DNA from: Monodelphis domestica
Taxonomy: Eukaryota; Chordata; Mammalia; Didelphimorphia; Didelphidae
Reading direction: 5' to 3'
Length of the DNA stretch: 64,000 nt
NCBI RefSeq assembly: GCF_027887165.1
Contig: NC_077232.1
Coordinates: 53,926,788-53,990,787, forward strand
Both the position numbers and the translations under genes were made by a program. Shown piece by piece: positions 35,310 to 46,967 of this stretch. The notes below the pieces were generated by a model that did not search any database, was not told where the DNA came from, and saw only the letters and a list, made by a program, of their open reading frames with translations. Positions within the stretch are counted from its first letter, which is position 1; each line of letters starts with the position of its first letter.

Positions 35310-35850
35310 ATAGGCACAATGGAGAGAACTCTAGACCTTAGCTCAATTCCTTAGTCAGACATTTACTAGATGTGTAGTCCCAGGGAAATCACCTCTCTCA
35401 GACTCAGTTTCCTCATTTGTAAAATGAAGGTATTGGATTAGGGATTTATAAGGTCTTTTCTCACTCTAAAGCCACAATCCCATGACTTGGATTTGACTCC
35501 TGCCTCTGCTATTTTCTTATGTGACCTTAGGAAAGTCTCTTCCCTTCTAGGGGAAGCATTTGCATTTCTAAAATGTAGGACCAGAGGGCAGCTGGGTGGC
35601 TCAGTGGATTGAGTCAGGCCCAGAGATGGGAGGTCCTTGGTTCAAATCTGGCCTCAGATACTTTCTAGCTGTGTGACCTTGGGCAGGTCACTTGACCCCC
35701 ATTGCCTAGCCCTTACCACTCTTCTGCCTTAGAACTAATACATAGTATTCATTCTAAGATGAAAGGTAAGGGTTTAAAAAATAAATAAAATAAAATGTAG
35801 GACCAGGTGAGATGACCTCTAAAGTCCTTTTCAACTATTATTTCACTGTT
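35310..35850 (+). repeat. MIR fragments, the second split by a SINE
   Basis: First: CTCAGTTTCCTCATTTGTAA near 35404. Second: GACTTGGATTTGACTCCTGC to AAAATGTAGGACCAG, resuming at 35807 (GTGAGATGACCTCTAAAGTC). Confidence 0.65.
35585..35791 (+). mobile_element. Young tRNA-head CORE-SINE with perfect target duplication
   Basis: GGCAGCTGGGTGGCTCAGTG head, GGTTCAAATCTGGCCTCAGA B box, CTGTGTGACCTTGGGCAGGT CORE, A-rich tail. Flanked by a perfect 15-bp direct repeat, AAAATGTAGGACCAG (35570-35584 and 35792-35806), inside an older MIR copy. Confidence 0.93.
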
Positions 35851-36716
35851 TTTTTCCCTTTGTTTTCAAACTCACCCTCAGATGAAAACTAGCTTCATTT
35901 TTTCAGCTGGCCAGACCCCCATCCCTCTCCTTCACTGTTCTTTATCTCAGTGATATTTCTTCCCCACAGCCATTTCCATTCATAATATGTAGTACTTGAT
36001 CAATTTATTTTCCTGATCCGTAAATTACAGAAAATGGAAAAGCAACATAAATGTGATCATCTGTGCTTTTATTCAATTCAACAATGCAATAAACATGCAT
36101 TAGACACCTACTAAGTCCCAGGCACCATGCTAGGTTCTTAGACAAAAAGTGAAACAATTCTTGTTCTCAAGGAGTTTATATTCCTTGATTTCCCTCCAAC
36201 TCCCAATCATAATTCTTTCTATATGTTTTATGCCTTCAGTTTTCTTCCCATTGAGATTAGAAGTCTATCTGGCTACTTCTGGTGTAAGGACTGAGTCTAA
36301 TTCTGCCTTAGGTTCCATTTACTCAAAATCACTTAGTTCATGAATCTACTTAGCAGAATCACAGAGTTTAGAGCTGGAAAGGTTCCTTAAAATAGGATCA
36401 AGCTCCATCCCTCCCCTGGGCAGCTGAGACTCCTTAAAGCCCAGAAAGGAAAAGACTTGATTAGGGTCACATAAGAAAAAGGGAGCAGAGCTGGTATGTA
36501 CACACAATGTCCTTCAACTTCAAATTCAGTGCTCTTCCAAATATCCCACATACCCTCTCTACATCACATACCTGCTTCTAGAGTAGATGAGTGGAAGAGA
36601 TCTTTTCCACTGGAAAAGCATTAAACTATTTTGAGGGGTATCAATCTATAGACAAATTGACCTGAGATTTCTGTAAAATCTTGACCATTCTTAAAAGTTT
36701 ATAATCAACAGGTTTG

Positions 36717-36736
36717 GGTTTGTTTGTTTGTTTGTT
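36717..36736 (+). repeat. (GTTT)n short tandem repeat
   Basis: Four to five GTTT units. Confidence 0.85.
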
Positions 36737-36907
36737 TTTGCCTGCCTATTTTAATGTAGTGTCAAATACTACAGAGAATGAATTGAAAATGTGTTTGGTA
36801 ACATTTTTTTCTAAATTTGTGATTTCATTAGCATAAAGAACTCTCAGGGAAGAAACTCCTTTTATGAATTCAGATGACTGTCAGCTTTGCCATGTGTAAA
36901 TTATCTC

Positions 36908-37034
36908 AGAGCAGGAATTTTTAACCTGGGGTCTATGGACTTTATATACACCCACATATGTGTATATAGACATACATAAGCTTTATCAAACTGCTGAAGT
37001 GGTCCAGGACCCATAAAAAGGTTAAGAATCCTTG
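36908..37034. repeat. Short inverted-repeat element (MITE/hAT-like fossil)
   Basis: Left end TTTTTAACCTGGGGTCTATG and right end CCATAAAAAGGTTAAGAATC are imperfect inverted repeats about 125 bp apart, with an AT-rich, TATA/CATA centre. The GGGGTC-ATGG words recur in old hAT non-autonomous elements. Confidence 0.4.
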
Positions 37035-37329
37035 TCTTAGGGAGTCTCTTGAGGCACTGATAAATTAAGTGATTTACCAAGGGTCACATAATCAGTATAT
37101 ATTAAAGGAAGAACCTGAACTCATGACTTATGGCCATCTGTACCTGATTATAGGTTCCACAAAGGAAGGAAATATTCAGGACAAGAAATAGTGTTAGCCA
37201 GCAATTATATAATCTACCATTTTCAATTTTGGCTGCCACATTTTAGAACCGACTTTGAAAAAGTTCAGAGCTCAGAGGAAGTCACCCAGGAGCCTGAAAG
37301 AAATGGATACCATATGATTTAAGGACAGG

Positions 37330-37600
37330 GCAAAGGAACTAGGAAATGTAAGTTGGGGAAAGCGGTTGAGGGGACATGACAGAAGAGAGACTCTAAATGA
37401 ACACTCTAATGCAAATATTATCAACATAGCAATGGGTTCAAATCAAGAAAACATGTAATGCCCAGTGGATTTACGCGTCGGCTATGGGGGGTGGGGGGGA
37501 GGAAAAGAAAATGATCTATGTCTTTAATGAATAATGCTTAGAAATGATCAAATAAAATATAATTTAAAAAAAAAGAAAGAAATTGACAAAAAAAAAGTTT
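37330..37600 (+). mobile_element. L1 3' UTR and poly(A) tail
   Basis: GTGGATTTACGCGTCGGCTATG-type sequence, a G-rich block at 37486-37500, TGAATAATGCTTAGAAATGA, AATAAAATATAA and an interrupted A-rich tail. Aligns by eye with the 3' end of the copy at 12935. Ends about 400 bp beyond the predicted ANO5 poly(A) signal. Confidence 0.65.
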
Positions 37601-37997
37601 AGGTCTATAAATGGTACTTTCTAAAAATTTTTATATATTTTGTTTCCTACATGTGTTTCCTTCCCTCTTCCCAGCCTAAGAAGTTTCACCATTTCCATGA
37701 CTACATACACACGTAGTCAGGATCATCAAGACAACTTGTAGGAGGCAGAATGGCATTGTAGAAAGGTGAATGGCCAAGAATTTACAAGAGATTTGAGGTT
37801 TTACTAGCCTAGATTTTATTACATAACATTGGAAAGGCAACTTCTCTATTCTGGGGATCAGTTTCCTTGTCTAAATGAGGTTGGTTGAGATAGTTTCTAA
37901 TATTCCTTCTGACATTAGAACAAGTCAAGAAAACATTGACATTTTATTATCAAATACATGCACACAAATTAAAATGTTATCCAAAGCACAGTTTAAA

Positions 37998-40900
37998 AAA
38001 TTAAATGTTGCTTTATTCACCGACTGAATTCACGTCTCCTGAAAGTCATATACAGATTGATTAAAAGCAACATTTAAATAAAAAAGAAAACAGGGAGGTG
38101 GGTGCAGTGAGGCGGATTCATCATCAGGATACCACAGTATAGCAAATTACCTTCCAACCACTCTCAATTAACTAAAAAACCATTATGATCTGGAATCCAG
38201 GTAGGGAAGTGAGTGACTACCACACATAATGTCAATACCCACAATTCCTTCCTTTTCTGCTCATATTATTTATTTCTTTGATTGGAAAAGCCAACATATT
38301 TTGAACAGTCATGCACAAAGGCAAAAGAGCAGTAAACAAATAAAAGAAAATGGTTATAAAAAGGATATAGTGTTACTTGGTAGCATAATTCCTTCATGAT
38401 CCCATAACTACTTCCTAACATTCCATTTCCTTTAGAAGCAGATATTTCATGTCTGTTCAATTAAAAAGTAAAACCTCTCATTACAGTGTTTCTTTTTTTA
38501 AACTCAAAGAGTCCAGTCATTGACAGTCTTGCTTAATTAGCACATTTTTCTCTTGAGGCAGTTGAGGGAGGCCAAGTATTGCCAAGAGGTCCTACAGGAT
38601 CATTTTCCCTTGAATTAAAGGATGCTTTATATATATATGTATTTGTATTTATTTACAGTCTTAAAAGGTAGGAAAACATATCACTGCTTACACTGTAAGG
38701 GTGAAAATCCCTTCAACTTTTCAGTCAACTTAAAAAGAAAGAACTCATCCAACTACTACACAGATACAGTACATGTTATTCTTGTAACACCTTGATTGAA
38801 TGTGATAATGTGTGCTAAACAGGGAGAGCCAAAGAAGCAGAAAAAGGAATTTTCACACATTTCCAACTCTCCTCTTCTGGGTAATGTGATGACGGTAGTG
38901 TTTTGTGGACTATATTTTTTATGAAAAAATAAAAGTAATGGTAGAGACAAGGGTAAGAAGAGAGTGTGAATGCAGTCCTAAGCCTATTTTGGCTCTTGCC
39001 AAATGTCAAGTGAGGCTTAGCATGAAGCAAAGGCTTCCTAGACTGCTTGTGAAAACACAGCTATCATGTACAACTTGGAATAATCCAATCAAATGATGAA
39101 AGATGACCACCCCCATCATATGAGAGGTGTTTGCTGTGGACACTCTAGAAAGAAACATTGAGTCTGGGGTAGAATTTACTGAACTGAGGCAAGCTTCAGA
39201 GTTTCTTTTGCAACCCCAAGAATATGGAAATCCTTCTAGAAATCAGAAATAACCCTAAGAACAAAGTATAGGATGTCCCTTGAAAGGGACAAAAAGTCTT
39301 AGTACAGTTTTTTAGTTACTGAAGCTTATAAAGACTTTTCGGACACCCAGAATTCTCCAAAATCTCTCTTTCAAAACAAAAAGTCCATCCAACACTATAA
39401 ATGCATTTGGATAATTTAAAAAAATGTTTTCTCCCATCTGTGGTCACTTCATGCATACTTAATCAAAACAATAATGTCTGCTTTCCAGTTTACACTCCAA
39501 AATTAGCCCTTTGGTGGGACATTCGGGAAATATACCTAACTCCATGAAGCTGAGTTCGAAACCATTTAAGCAGGATAAACTCGAACTTACATACAAGAAA
39601 GAGAAAAGAGCACAGTGAATAAATCATGTGCAATATAATAGCAGCATACAAGTTGGCATAAAGAAAATTCATTGATGGCTTATTGCACTTAATACCTGAT
39701 TGGTTCTCAAGTGGCTCAATAGCCTGCACATTAGATCTACAATGAACAGTTTATTTAGATTTATTAAAAAAAATTAAGTCAGTCCAATTGATGGCATCAA
39801 TCTGATTCAATGATTGGCAAGTAGGGATGCTGGGGAGAGCCCTGGGGAAATAGTGTGTGTGTATGTGGAGGGGGGTGACTGTCAGGATTTACCAGACCCA
39901 GATTTGTGGTCTGAAAACTCCCAAACATCAATCGTAAAGGATCAACCCATGTCGTTCGCCACTTCTTGAATGGCGGAAAAAGGATGTTGTGTGCTGGAGG
40001 AGGTAGGTAATTAACACGAGAAATCCTATAAGGAATCCTGTCTGAATTTTTTTGCTCAAACATTGTCTCTAGATAAAAAAAAAGTCATTTGGAACTGAAA
40101 ACAAGCTAGGAACTAAGAGGTTCAAATAATATCAAACTGACTTGTTCCTCTATTTTAAATACATGTACATCATATATACACACACATATAGAGTGTGTGG
40201 GAATATGTATATATGTATAAATATAGACACACACATACACACTCCCATATATATGAATATGTGTGTATGACTTAAGTTTGAGGACATTAGAATGCTACAG
40301 ATGTGCAGAGGTATACCTTACATTTAATTTCAGGAAGACTATACAAATATTACAGACTCATCTAACCATCTACGAATCCCTCTTCCTCCAGGGATAACAC
40401 AGGCATTGATTATTAGGCTGATCACTTCTCAGGGTCTACAGACTTACGTCTGAAATATAATTCTGGGGATTTTCTCACAAACCAACACTTTCATTTCATA
40501 TATATCAAAGACATAGAAAAAAGGCACTGGGTACAGTATAGGCTAGTATAGCCATAGAAAACAGTTGTGAAATAATTTTTTAAAAGGCTTGAAATTGCTT
40601 TAAGTTGACAAGGACACATTTCATTAACAGTTTATGGCTAACTGACAAATATGGCTGATGCTACCATATGCAAAAAAAAAATGGCTCCATGAGGCGAGAG
40701 AAGCATTCTGGAAGGCAAGTCTTCAATAACAATAATTCTATCAACTTCATAACTTTAAAGACAGTAGATACATTAATATACATTGTCTTGATTTCTTTAA
40801 ATATTAAGATATCTGCTTCTGTACAACTCATTTTATATTCATGACGACTCACAGAAATTCAACACTTAAAAGCATGCCTGATTCCCAGGTAAGAGATAAT

Positions 40901-41599
40901 GAATGGCATTCAAGAACTGGGGGTGGGTGAGTCAGTTCTTTAAAATGCTTATGAAGTCTGATTTTTTGGGGGGGAAAAAACATTCATGAAATTTCCTGGA
41001 AGGCCAGCCCTCCTGGATTTTAATGGACAGTTAACTCATTAAATTTATGCACTGGGCCCAGGATATAATGTTTCACCTGATGTATATGTGTGTAGGTTTG
41101 TATTTCTTTTAGATTAATTTATTTCTTTGAGTAAGTGGCAAAATACGAATTCTTTGGAAGACATATTTCTCTTCTTTCTATTTTTTTGTCATAAAATCGC
41201 TTGATGGGAAAACTTAAACCAAAGTGTATAAAATACTCGAGGATAGAAGTTTTTGACAACATTCCGATGTACTGGAAGATGAAATCATGCCTTACCATGA
41301 ATATTCTGAGTTAAATAGCAACATTCCATCATCTTCTAATAACTGGACTCTGGACACACACTTTAACGGTTAACATACAGAAATCTATAAAATGACATGT
41401 GGCGAGAACTGGCACCGTGAAGTTATAATGGGCTGGCTTCCAATATGGCAAAGCTTGGGACCAGTGACTTCTATAAGAGCTTAAAAATCTTTGGATAAAA
41501 AAAAGGAAGGGCCAAAATGCACATATGCTTCCTGGCCCAAAGCCAGGTCTCAGAGAATTGAGGCAAGCCAGGCCAGCAGGTGTTAGTGGTGTTCCTTGG
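37998..41599 (-). other. ANO5: Probable ANO5 3' UTR
   Basis: From just after the stop codon to the distal poly(A) signal, about 3.6 kb. I see no SINE, MIR, L2 or LINE copy in it, in sharp contrast to both flanks, which fits an exonic region under constraint. It holds only simple repeats (CA/TA near 40170-40265). Candidate earlier signals (AATAAA on the minus strand) lie near 38268, 38648 and 39750, so shorter forms are possible. The exact end is inferred. Confidence 0.6.
38012..38017 (-). promoter_or_regulatory. ANO5: Candidate distal ANO5 poly(A) signal AATAAA
   Basis: AATAAA on the minus strand, followed downstream by a T- and GT-rich stretch (TTTTAATTTGTGTGCATG at about 37950-37970), as expected for a cleavage site. 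Beyond it interspersed repeats resume. Confidence 0.5.
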
Positions 41600-41824
41600 C
41601 TATCCCATCACCTGGGCCAGATCCCTTTTCCCTTCTGTGGCAATAACTTCCTTCTCCACCTGATCATCTGTCCTATTGCACAGTTTCTCTTTGAGTTTGT
41701 GGAGCTCATACTCATGGAGGATTTGGATGGTCAGGAACTTTTCCCTTTTGATCCGGGCTTTCACCTCTGCTGGGACATCAGGGATCATCCAGGCCACAAA
41801 GAATTTGACAACAAAAACGATGTG
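41600..41824 (-). CDS. ANO5: ANO5 last coding exon: end of TM10 and cytoplasmic tail
   Basis: Begins after a CTTTCTCTAG acceptor at phase 0 and ends at TAG (41602-41600): 74 residues. It starts HIVFVVKFFVAWMIPDVP, the end of the last helix and the near-invariant IPDVP of the family. A charged tail follows with IKREKFLTIQILHEYELHKL, as in ANO5. The distal tail after LKEKL looks less like human ANO5 than the membrane part does, by memory of that protein. The remainder of this exon is 3' UTR. Confidence 0.93.
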   Translation of the reverse strand, partial: HIVFVVKFFVAWMIPDVPAEVKARIKREKFLTIQILHEYELHKLKEKLCNRTDDQVEKEVIATEGKRDLAQVMG

Positions 41825-42147
41825 CTAGAGAAAGAACCAAAAAGGGAGAGTATTTTAGGATAATCACACAACAAGAGAATTTAGATTTTTAGAGCTTCAG
41901 AGATCACCGCGGCAAATGGTCTTGCCTTAAGGACCAATAGGGCAAAGATGTGAATCCAAGATTGGACATAATGTTATTTCTAATATACAGCCTTCTGTAT
42001 TACTGGAATTTATTTGAGAGTTTCCTTATTCACATTAACATTTTTATAAGAATTTTCTACATTCAGAGATTAAATTCCCTGATCACACCCAATCAGCAAC
42101 TCATTATACCAGAAGCCAAAGTCAATCTTCTTTAAAAGATGCACTAC

Positions 42148-42355
42148 CTGGGGAAGCTAGGTGGCTCAATATAGAGAGCCAGTTCTAGAGATGGGAGATC
42201 CTAGGTTCAAATCTGGCCTCAGGCACTTCCTAGCTATAGGACGCTGAGTTAGTCACTTAACGTCCCATTGCCTAGCCCTTACCACTCGCTCTTCTGCCTT
42301 GGAACCAATATACAATATTGATTCTAAGACAAAAGATAAGGGTTTTAAAAAAAGA
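42148..42355 (+). mobile_element. tRNA-head CORE-SINE
   Basis: TGGGGAAGCTAGGTGGCTCA head, CTAGGTTCAAATCTGGCCTC B box, AAGATAAGGGTTTTAAAAAA tail. Antisense to ANO5, in its last intron. Confidence 0.82.
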
Positions 42356-43404
42356 ATTTTATTTCTCTTTAAATCAACAAGTACTTTTTTCTCTCGTCTC
42401 ATCACATTCAATTGAAAAGAAAAGAAAAACAAAATCTCCATAATATATAAACACAAACAAAACTCTTACTGAACAAATTTCCCCATCATTCTATGTTCAA
42501 AAACAGTATGTCTCATTCTGAAAATTCAATCATTTTTCTGTCACATTATAGACATCACTGACCAAACGTCTTAAGTACAGTTCTATTTCTAGTGAAATTG
42601 AATTAGAAACTGAGAGGAGGAGTCAATCAGCCAATAATCATTTATTAAATGCCTACTATATGCCAGGCTTTGTGCTAAGGACTGGGGATCCAAAAAGAGG
42701 CAAATGATAGTTTCTGTCCTCAAGAAGCTTACAGTGTAATAGGGAGCTCACAATATTAAGGGGGTGGGGGAACAGCCCATTAAGTGGTAATGGCTGAATA
42801 AATCATTATATGGATGTATCAGCATGCTATTGTGGCACATAGGAAGAAACATGTGAACTGAAAAAGAATAAATTGAGCAGGATGAAGAGAACAAGTTATA
42901 TCATAATGATGCCATGGGGGGTGGAGGGGGACAACTTTGAAAGAGTTATACAACTTCTGATCAACCCAGTTCCCAGTCATAATTCCAGAGTACTGATAAT
43001 GGAGAACATTACTCATATCCTGCAAGAGAAGTGATAGATTCAAGATGCAAAATGAGACATACATTTTTGGACATGGACAGTGAGGAAATCGATTCTACAT
43101 AAATATACAGATTGTTACAAGGGTTCTAACTTTTTTCCCCAGGGGTGGCTGGAGAGGTATGAAGGAGTAAGATAATGTGTGTTTTGAAGAAAAAATCAAT
43201 TTAAGACTTTGACAAATATAATGAGCAGCCCTGGGAAGAAGTTCAAATTTCTTGCCATTTTCTATTAGTGGCTGGCTTGTTACTTCCTTAGGGATCTACT
43301 GGAGAGATGATAAACCACTAAATTCTGCACTTGAATGAGTCATTTTCACTGTGGTCATTTGTTCACTTAATGTACCTCAAAATGTGGGCACAAATTTAGA
43401 GTGG

Positions 43405-43580
43405 GGGAGAGGGGCTGGTCCACCAGCTCAGGACTATGGGACTATACCATTAGCCCAGGAATATGGGGCTCCATCAGCCTCATTAGTTCAAGGGGCTATT
43501 CCACCACAGGAGCTGCTATTCTACCAGCTCCTAGGCTACTCTACCAGCCCTGAAGGCCATTCCACCAGTCTAGACTATTA
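43405..43580 (+). repeat. Degenerate minisatellite-like stretch
   Basis: Repeats of a GGCTATTCCACCAGC-type unit (GGCTGGTCCACCAGCTC, GGGGCTATTCCACCACAGG, GGCTACTCTACCAGCCC, GGCCATTCCACCAGTC) at irregular spacings of about 20-30 bp. An 80-codon plus frame crosses it, but has no homology I recognise. Confidence 0.55.
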
Positions 43581-44005
43581 TACTATCTTATAAACTTCTT
43601 CAAATAAAATTTTTTTCTTACTTCTGGATTACATAGTTTAAGTCTCCCAATCTTGGGGTGAGATCCTGGTCAAAACATGGGTGTGTTTCTCCCAAAACAT
43701 ACTGATATATCAGCCTGGATATTTGCTCAAATATGGTTTAAACAAGATGGTCTCTTGCAGTTCTGAAATTATGATTCTTCGATGGTCTATCACTCCCTTA
43801 GGTTTTCTCCAGGATTCATATCCTATTCTATCCCATTCCTTTATCATTTCAACTATGAGATCATTTCTAAAACATTTTCCTCCTGGATGTCCTATGTCAT
43901 TTTGCCCCTTTCCTTCTTGTATCTCTTCTCTAAATCCTACTCATCTTCAAGGTCAAGATAAGAACAATGTTCATCATAAGCCTTCTCTGTTTACTCCACA
44001 AAAAT

Positions 44006-44400
44006 CATAGAATATGAGAGTTCAAGGACCATTCTAGAGGTAATCTAGTCCAACCCACACTTGCTTAAGAATTCCCTCAAGAAAATTCTAGCTAATGGTC
44101 ATTCTGCTTCCACAGAAAGACTTCTAGTGATGAGGAACCCATTATCTCCCAAAACAACCCTTCCATTTGCAGATAGGTCTGTTATTAAAAGAGTTTCTAA
44201 CCAGACTCAGTCTACCCCAAAGTACTTCTATCCAAAGCTTCTAATTCTGTCCTTGGAGACCGACTAGAACAAGTTCTCCACATAACCCTTCAAATACTTC
44301 ATGACTACTATCACCTTTTCCTGAAGTCTTTACTTCTTCATACTCAATATCCCCTCTGTCTTTTCAAATAATCTCCATATGGTATGTTCACCACCTTGTT
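44006..44400 (-). mobile_element. CR1/L3 LINE 3' region
   Basis: Same strand as ANO5. Starts with the tail AAATCATAGAATATGAGAGT, then GGTAATCTAGTCCAACCCAC, ATGAGGAACCCATTATCTCC, and CCCTTCAAATACTTCATGAC. These match the order at 33655-34085. No open frame. Confidence 0.6.
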
Positions 44401-44798
44401 TTCTTTTGCATCTAACTGTGGGTTTTTTCCTTTCCCCTCTTATGGTATTAATTGCTCATGTCAATCAATTTCCCAATTAATTATATACATTATGTCATTG
44501 ACTGTGTAGTTCAAGTCCTGTATCACTAGTCTTGAAGCTCCATAAGGCCAAGAACTAGGCGTTCCATTTCTATATCTTGCACAACAACAATGAAAATAGT
44601 TTAAGGTATTAACAAATTCTTTTTGAATTACAGACTTTCTAAATTTTTCTTTATGCTACGAATTACTTTCCTTGTTAAAGTCCTGTTTTAGAAACATAGA
44701 GAGAAATTCTAATTAAGCCACAGAAGACTGAATAGCAACATCCAATTATAAATGAGGACAACAAAAGGATGGGGGGCAAGATAACAAGGAAGACTTAC

Positions 44799-44904
44799 TT
44801 CCATAATAATGATGAAGGCCATCTTGGCAGCAAGGATGTGCCAGAACTGCATGGTGTGTAAATATTTCTTTTCGTGGTCAGGAGGATAACGATAATCTCT
44901 GTAT
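44799..44904 (-). CDS. ANO5: ANO5 exon: extracellular loop end and start of TM10
   Basis: 106 bp, acceptor CTCCCTATAG, donor GAA|GTAAGT. Completes an Arg codon split AG|A and reads [18 protein letters not shown], then [18 protein letters not shown]. The RYRDYR-PP motif follows the last extracellular Cys and is found across TMEM16 proteins. [16 protein letters not shown] begins the tenth helix. Ends in phase 0. Confidence 0.94.
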
Positions 44905-45988
44905 CTATAGGGAGGAAAGAAACTTAGTAATGAGTTATAGGTTTTCCCATTTGTCTGGAAGTGGCAGGTGGTATGCATATGTAAGTATTTGTAGGGTCTC
45001 CTAGAATCATAGATATAGAGTTGGAAGGGACCTCAGAGGCCATCTAATACAATTATCTCATTTTAGAAATTAGGAAACTTCATAAAATCCCAAAGGATAC
45101 AAAGATTTGTCCACGGTCAAGTCTGTTCTAAGTAGTAGAGGTAGGACTTGAAGTCTGATCCTTGGAGGTCAAAAATAGGGATAGTTACACTATCATAAAG
45201 CTTAACCGTATTATAAAGTACTTCACACAGTGACTGGTATATAGTAGGTGTTTAATGTATACTTATTTCTCTCATTTGGCTCATCTCAAATGAGGATGAT
45301 CCTACCTCTATTTCGTACCTTATAGGATTATTGTGTAGCTCAAATGAGATCATGTATATGAAGAGATTTTCAAATCTTAATGCACAGTACAAATATCAGT
45401 AACTATTTTGCATAATGGAGTGGAGAAAGCACTAGACAGAATCAGGAAGTTATGCCCTATTTCCAACAAACTTGAGCTGTAGGAGCATGAACAATCTCTT
45501 CATTGCTCAGTGCTTTGGCCAACTCTAAGAATGTGAACTAAGGAAGAAAAAAATCTGCTTCTGTGTTGGGAGTTTCTCTCCCTCTCCTGGGATCCACACT
45601 GGGAACTCTCTCACGTGGATTAAATCACAGGTCTATATCAAAAATAAAAGTCCATATCACTATCATCATTATTATCATAATGCTTGTTTTTGATAAGCTT
45701 CCTTTTCTCATGATTCTTGACATTTGGAAGGGTCATAGCCAGAAGCCAGATAACATTTTGCATTCATTTTGTTCACCTCCTTCATTTTATGGAGGAATAC
45801 TTAAAGCTTTAGAGGTTATGTGATTCTTCCAGGTATATATCCATTTAATGACCTCAGCCCAAATTGGGACACCCTCTTTTAGACTTCTAGTCAAGGTCTC
45901 TTTCTGCCATATTCTGTGGCCACTAAACTGGTCTGAGATAGTGATGTTAGGAGGAATTCCTCACAAGTAGGATGAATAAACCAGATAC

Positions 45989-46170
45989 CTGCAAGTAGTG
46001 AATGCACCTGTGTTCTCCATAGGTGCAGTATTACTTGGAAAATCAGAAATCTGGAACACGGAAAGACTGTTGTTGATGTATCCAGACATGGGGGAACTGC
46101 TGTCCGTTGAGTAGGCATAGTAATAAACGAGACGAGGAATCATGTCCGACGTGAAGGCCACAATGAAAGC
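45989..46170 (-). CDS. ANO5: ANO5 exon: TM9 end and last extracellular loop
   Basis: 182 bp between acceptor GGTTTTAG and donor AG|GTATCT (phase 0 to 2). Reads [20 protein letters not shown], the conserved FTSD-IPR motif, then a loop with [17 protein letters not shown] and a Cys (FTTC). INNSL and the earlier TDSSS-type stretch supply possible N-glycosylation sites (NNS). YYYAYST is the ANO5 form; ANO1 and ANO2 have a different sequence there. Confidence 0.95.
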
Positions 46171-46639
46171 CTAAAACCAGTGAGGAAAAATAAGGAGTCA
46201 AAGCATGTGCCATTTTGAACTCTTGATTTTGTCAGCCATATGGATAACATTTCCAAGCATTGTACGAATATGGTAGAAGAGTGCCTCATTACTGCATCTA
46301 TTTGAGTTTTAACCTAGTTAGAATCTAGGACATAATATGAGATCTACTTCTATAATATTGAGAAGTCAACCTTCATTACTATAATCTTAGAAATCCAAGA
46401 GTATTGTTGTTTTATCCCTTGATCCCAGTGTTAGGAAAGGGGCTACATGAATTAGGTATGGTCGCCTCAATTGATCATCCTTGTTGGTTAGTGGTGGAGG
46501 CATTAAATGTTTGACAGGGGTAAACTAGAAGCTATGTTGTAGTGGATCTCTTTCCCCAGTGGTTGGAAAAGGCTACATGGAAGAGGCGAAGGGCGCCTGG
46601 GAACACTCACTCCACAATTTAGGAAGGAATAGAAACAGA

Positions 46640-46800
46640 GAAATGGGGCAGTGGAAAGAGCCCTGGTGCTGGAGTCAAAAGGATTTCAGTTCAAATCCAG
46701 TCTCATTAGCTGTATGAACTTGGGCAAACCTTTTAACCTTTTCTTGCTTCAATATCCTCCTCTGTAAAATGAGGGAAAAATAGAATATTGGTTGAACTGT
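46640..46800 (+). repeat. MIR fragment, intronic
   Basis: GGGGCAGTGGAAAGAGCCCT, AGTTCAAATCCAGTCTCATT, CCTCCTCTGTAAAATGAGGG. Antisense to ANO5. Confidence 0.65.
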
Positions 46801-46811
46801 GGAGATTTGAA

Positions 46812-46890
46812 TTCTCTCTCTGTCTCTGTTTCTCTGTCTCTCTCTCTGTCTCTGTCTCTGTCTCTGTCTCTCTCTCTGTCTGTCTCTCCC
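46812..46890 (+). repeat. (TCTCTG)n/(TC)n microsatellite
   Basis: About 78 bp of TCTG and TCTC units. Overlapping minus frames rich in Arg, Glu, Thr and Asp are artefacts of it. Confidence 0.95.
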
Positions 46891-46967
46891 ACAATACCCG
46901 CCAGGGATGTTGCAAAGAAAAAAAATTGTAGTGCTGCCTGGGGCACTTGGGGTTAACTCTGAGTTAA

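Larger units (their letters stand above)
4856..37990. other. Intergenic region 3' of ANO5, no protein-coding gene seen
   Basis: I see no exon chain, conserved protein or RNA gene here. Open frames are short and explained by repeats, microsatellites or chance. Listed separately are the repeats I could support. Parts where I recognise nothing beyond scattered short MIR-like words are 6730-7630, 9700-10070, 11880-12920, 13600-14450, 14710-16560, 18100-19940, 22990-24600, 24670-26500, 29700-30180 and 31100-32270. Confidence 0.6.
41825..44798 (-). other. ANO5 last intron, with repeats
   Basis: 2974 bp. Holds a SINE (42150), an L2-like fragment (43830-44000), CR1/L3 (44006-44400), an L2 3' end (44450-44620) and a minisatellite-like stretch (43405-43575). 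No additional exon seen. Confidence 0.7.

Noticed and set aside
41525..41863. Plus-strand 112-codon frame
   Set aside because: Antisense to the last ANO5 coding exon.
46733..46946. Frames rich in Arg-Asp and Glu-Thr
   Set aside because: Translation of the TCTCTG simple repeat.
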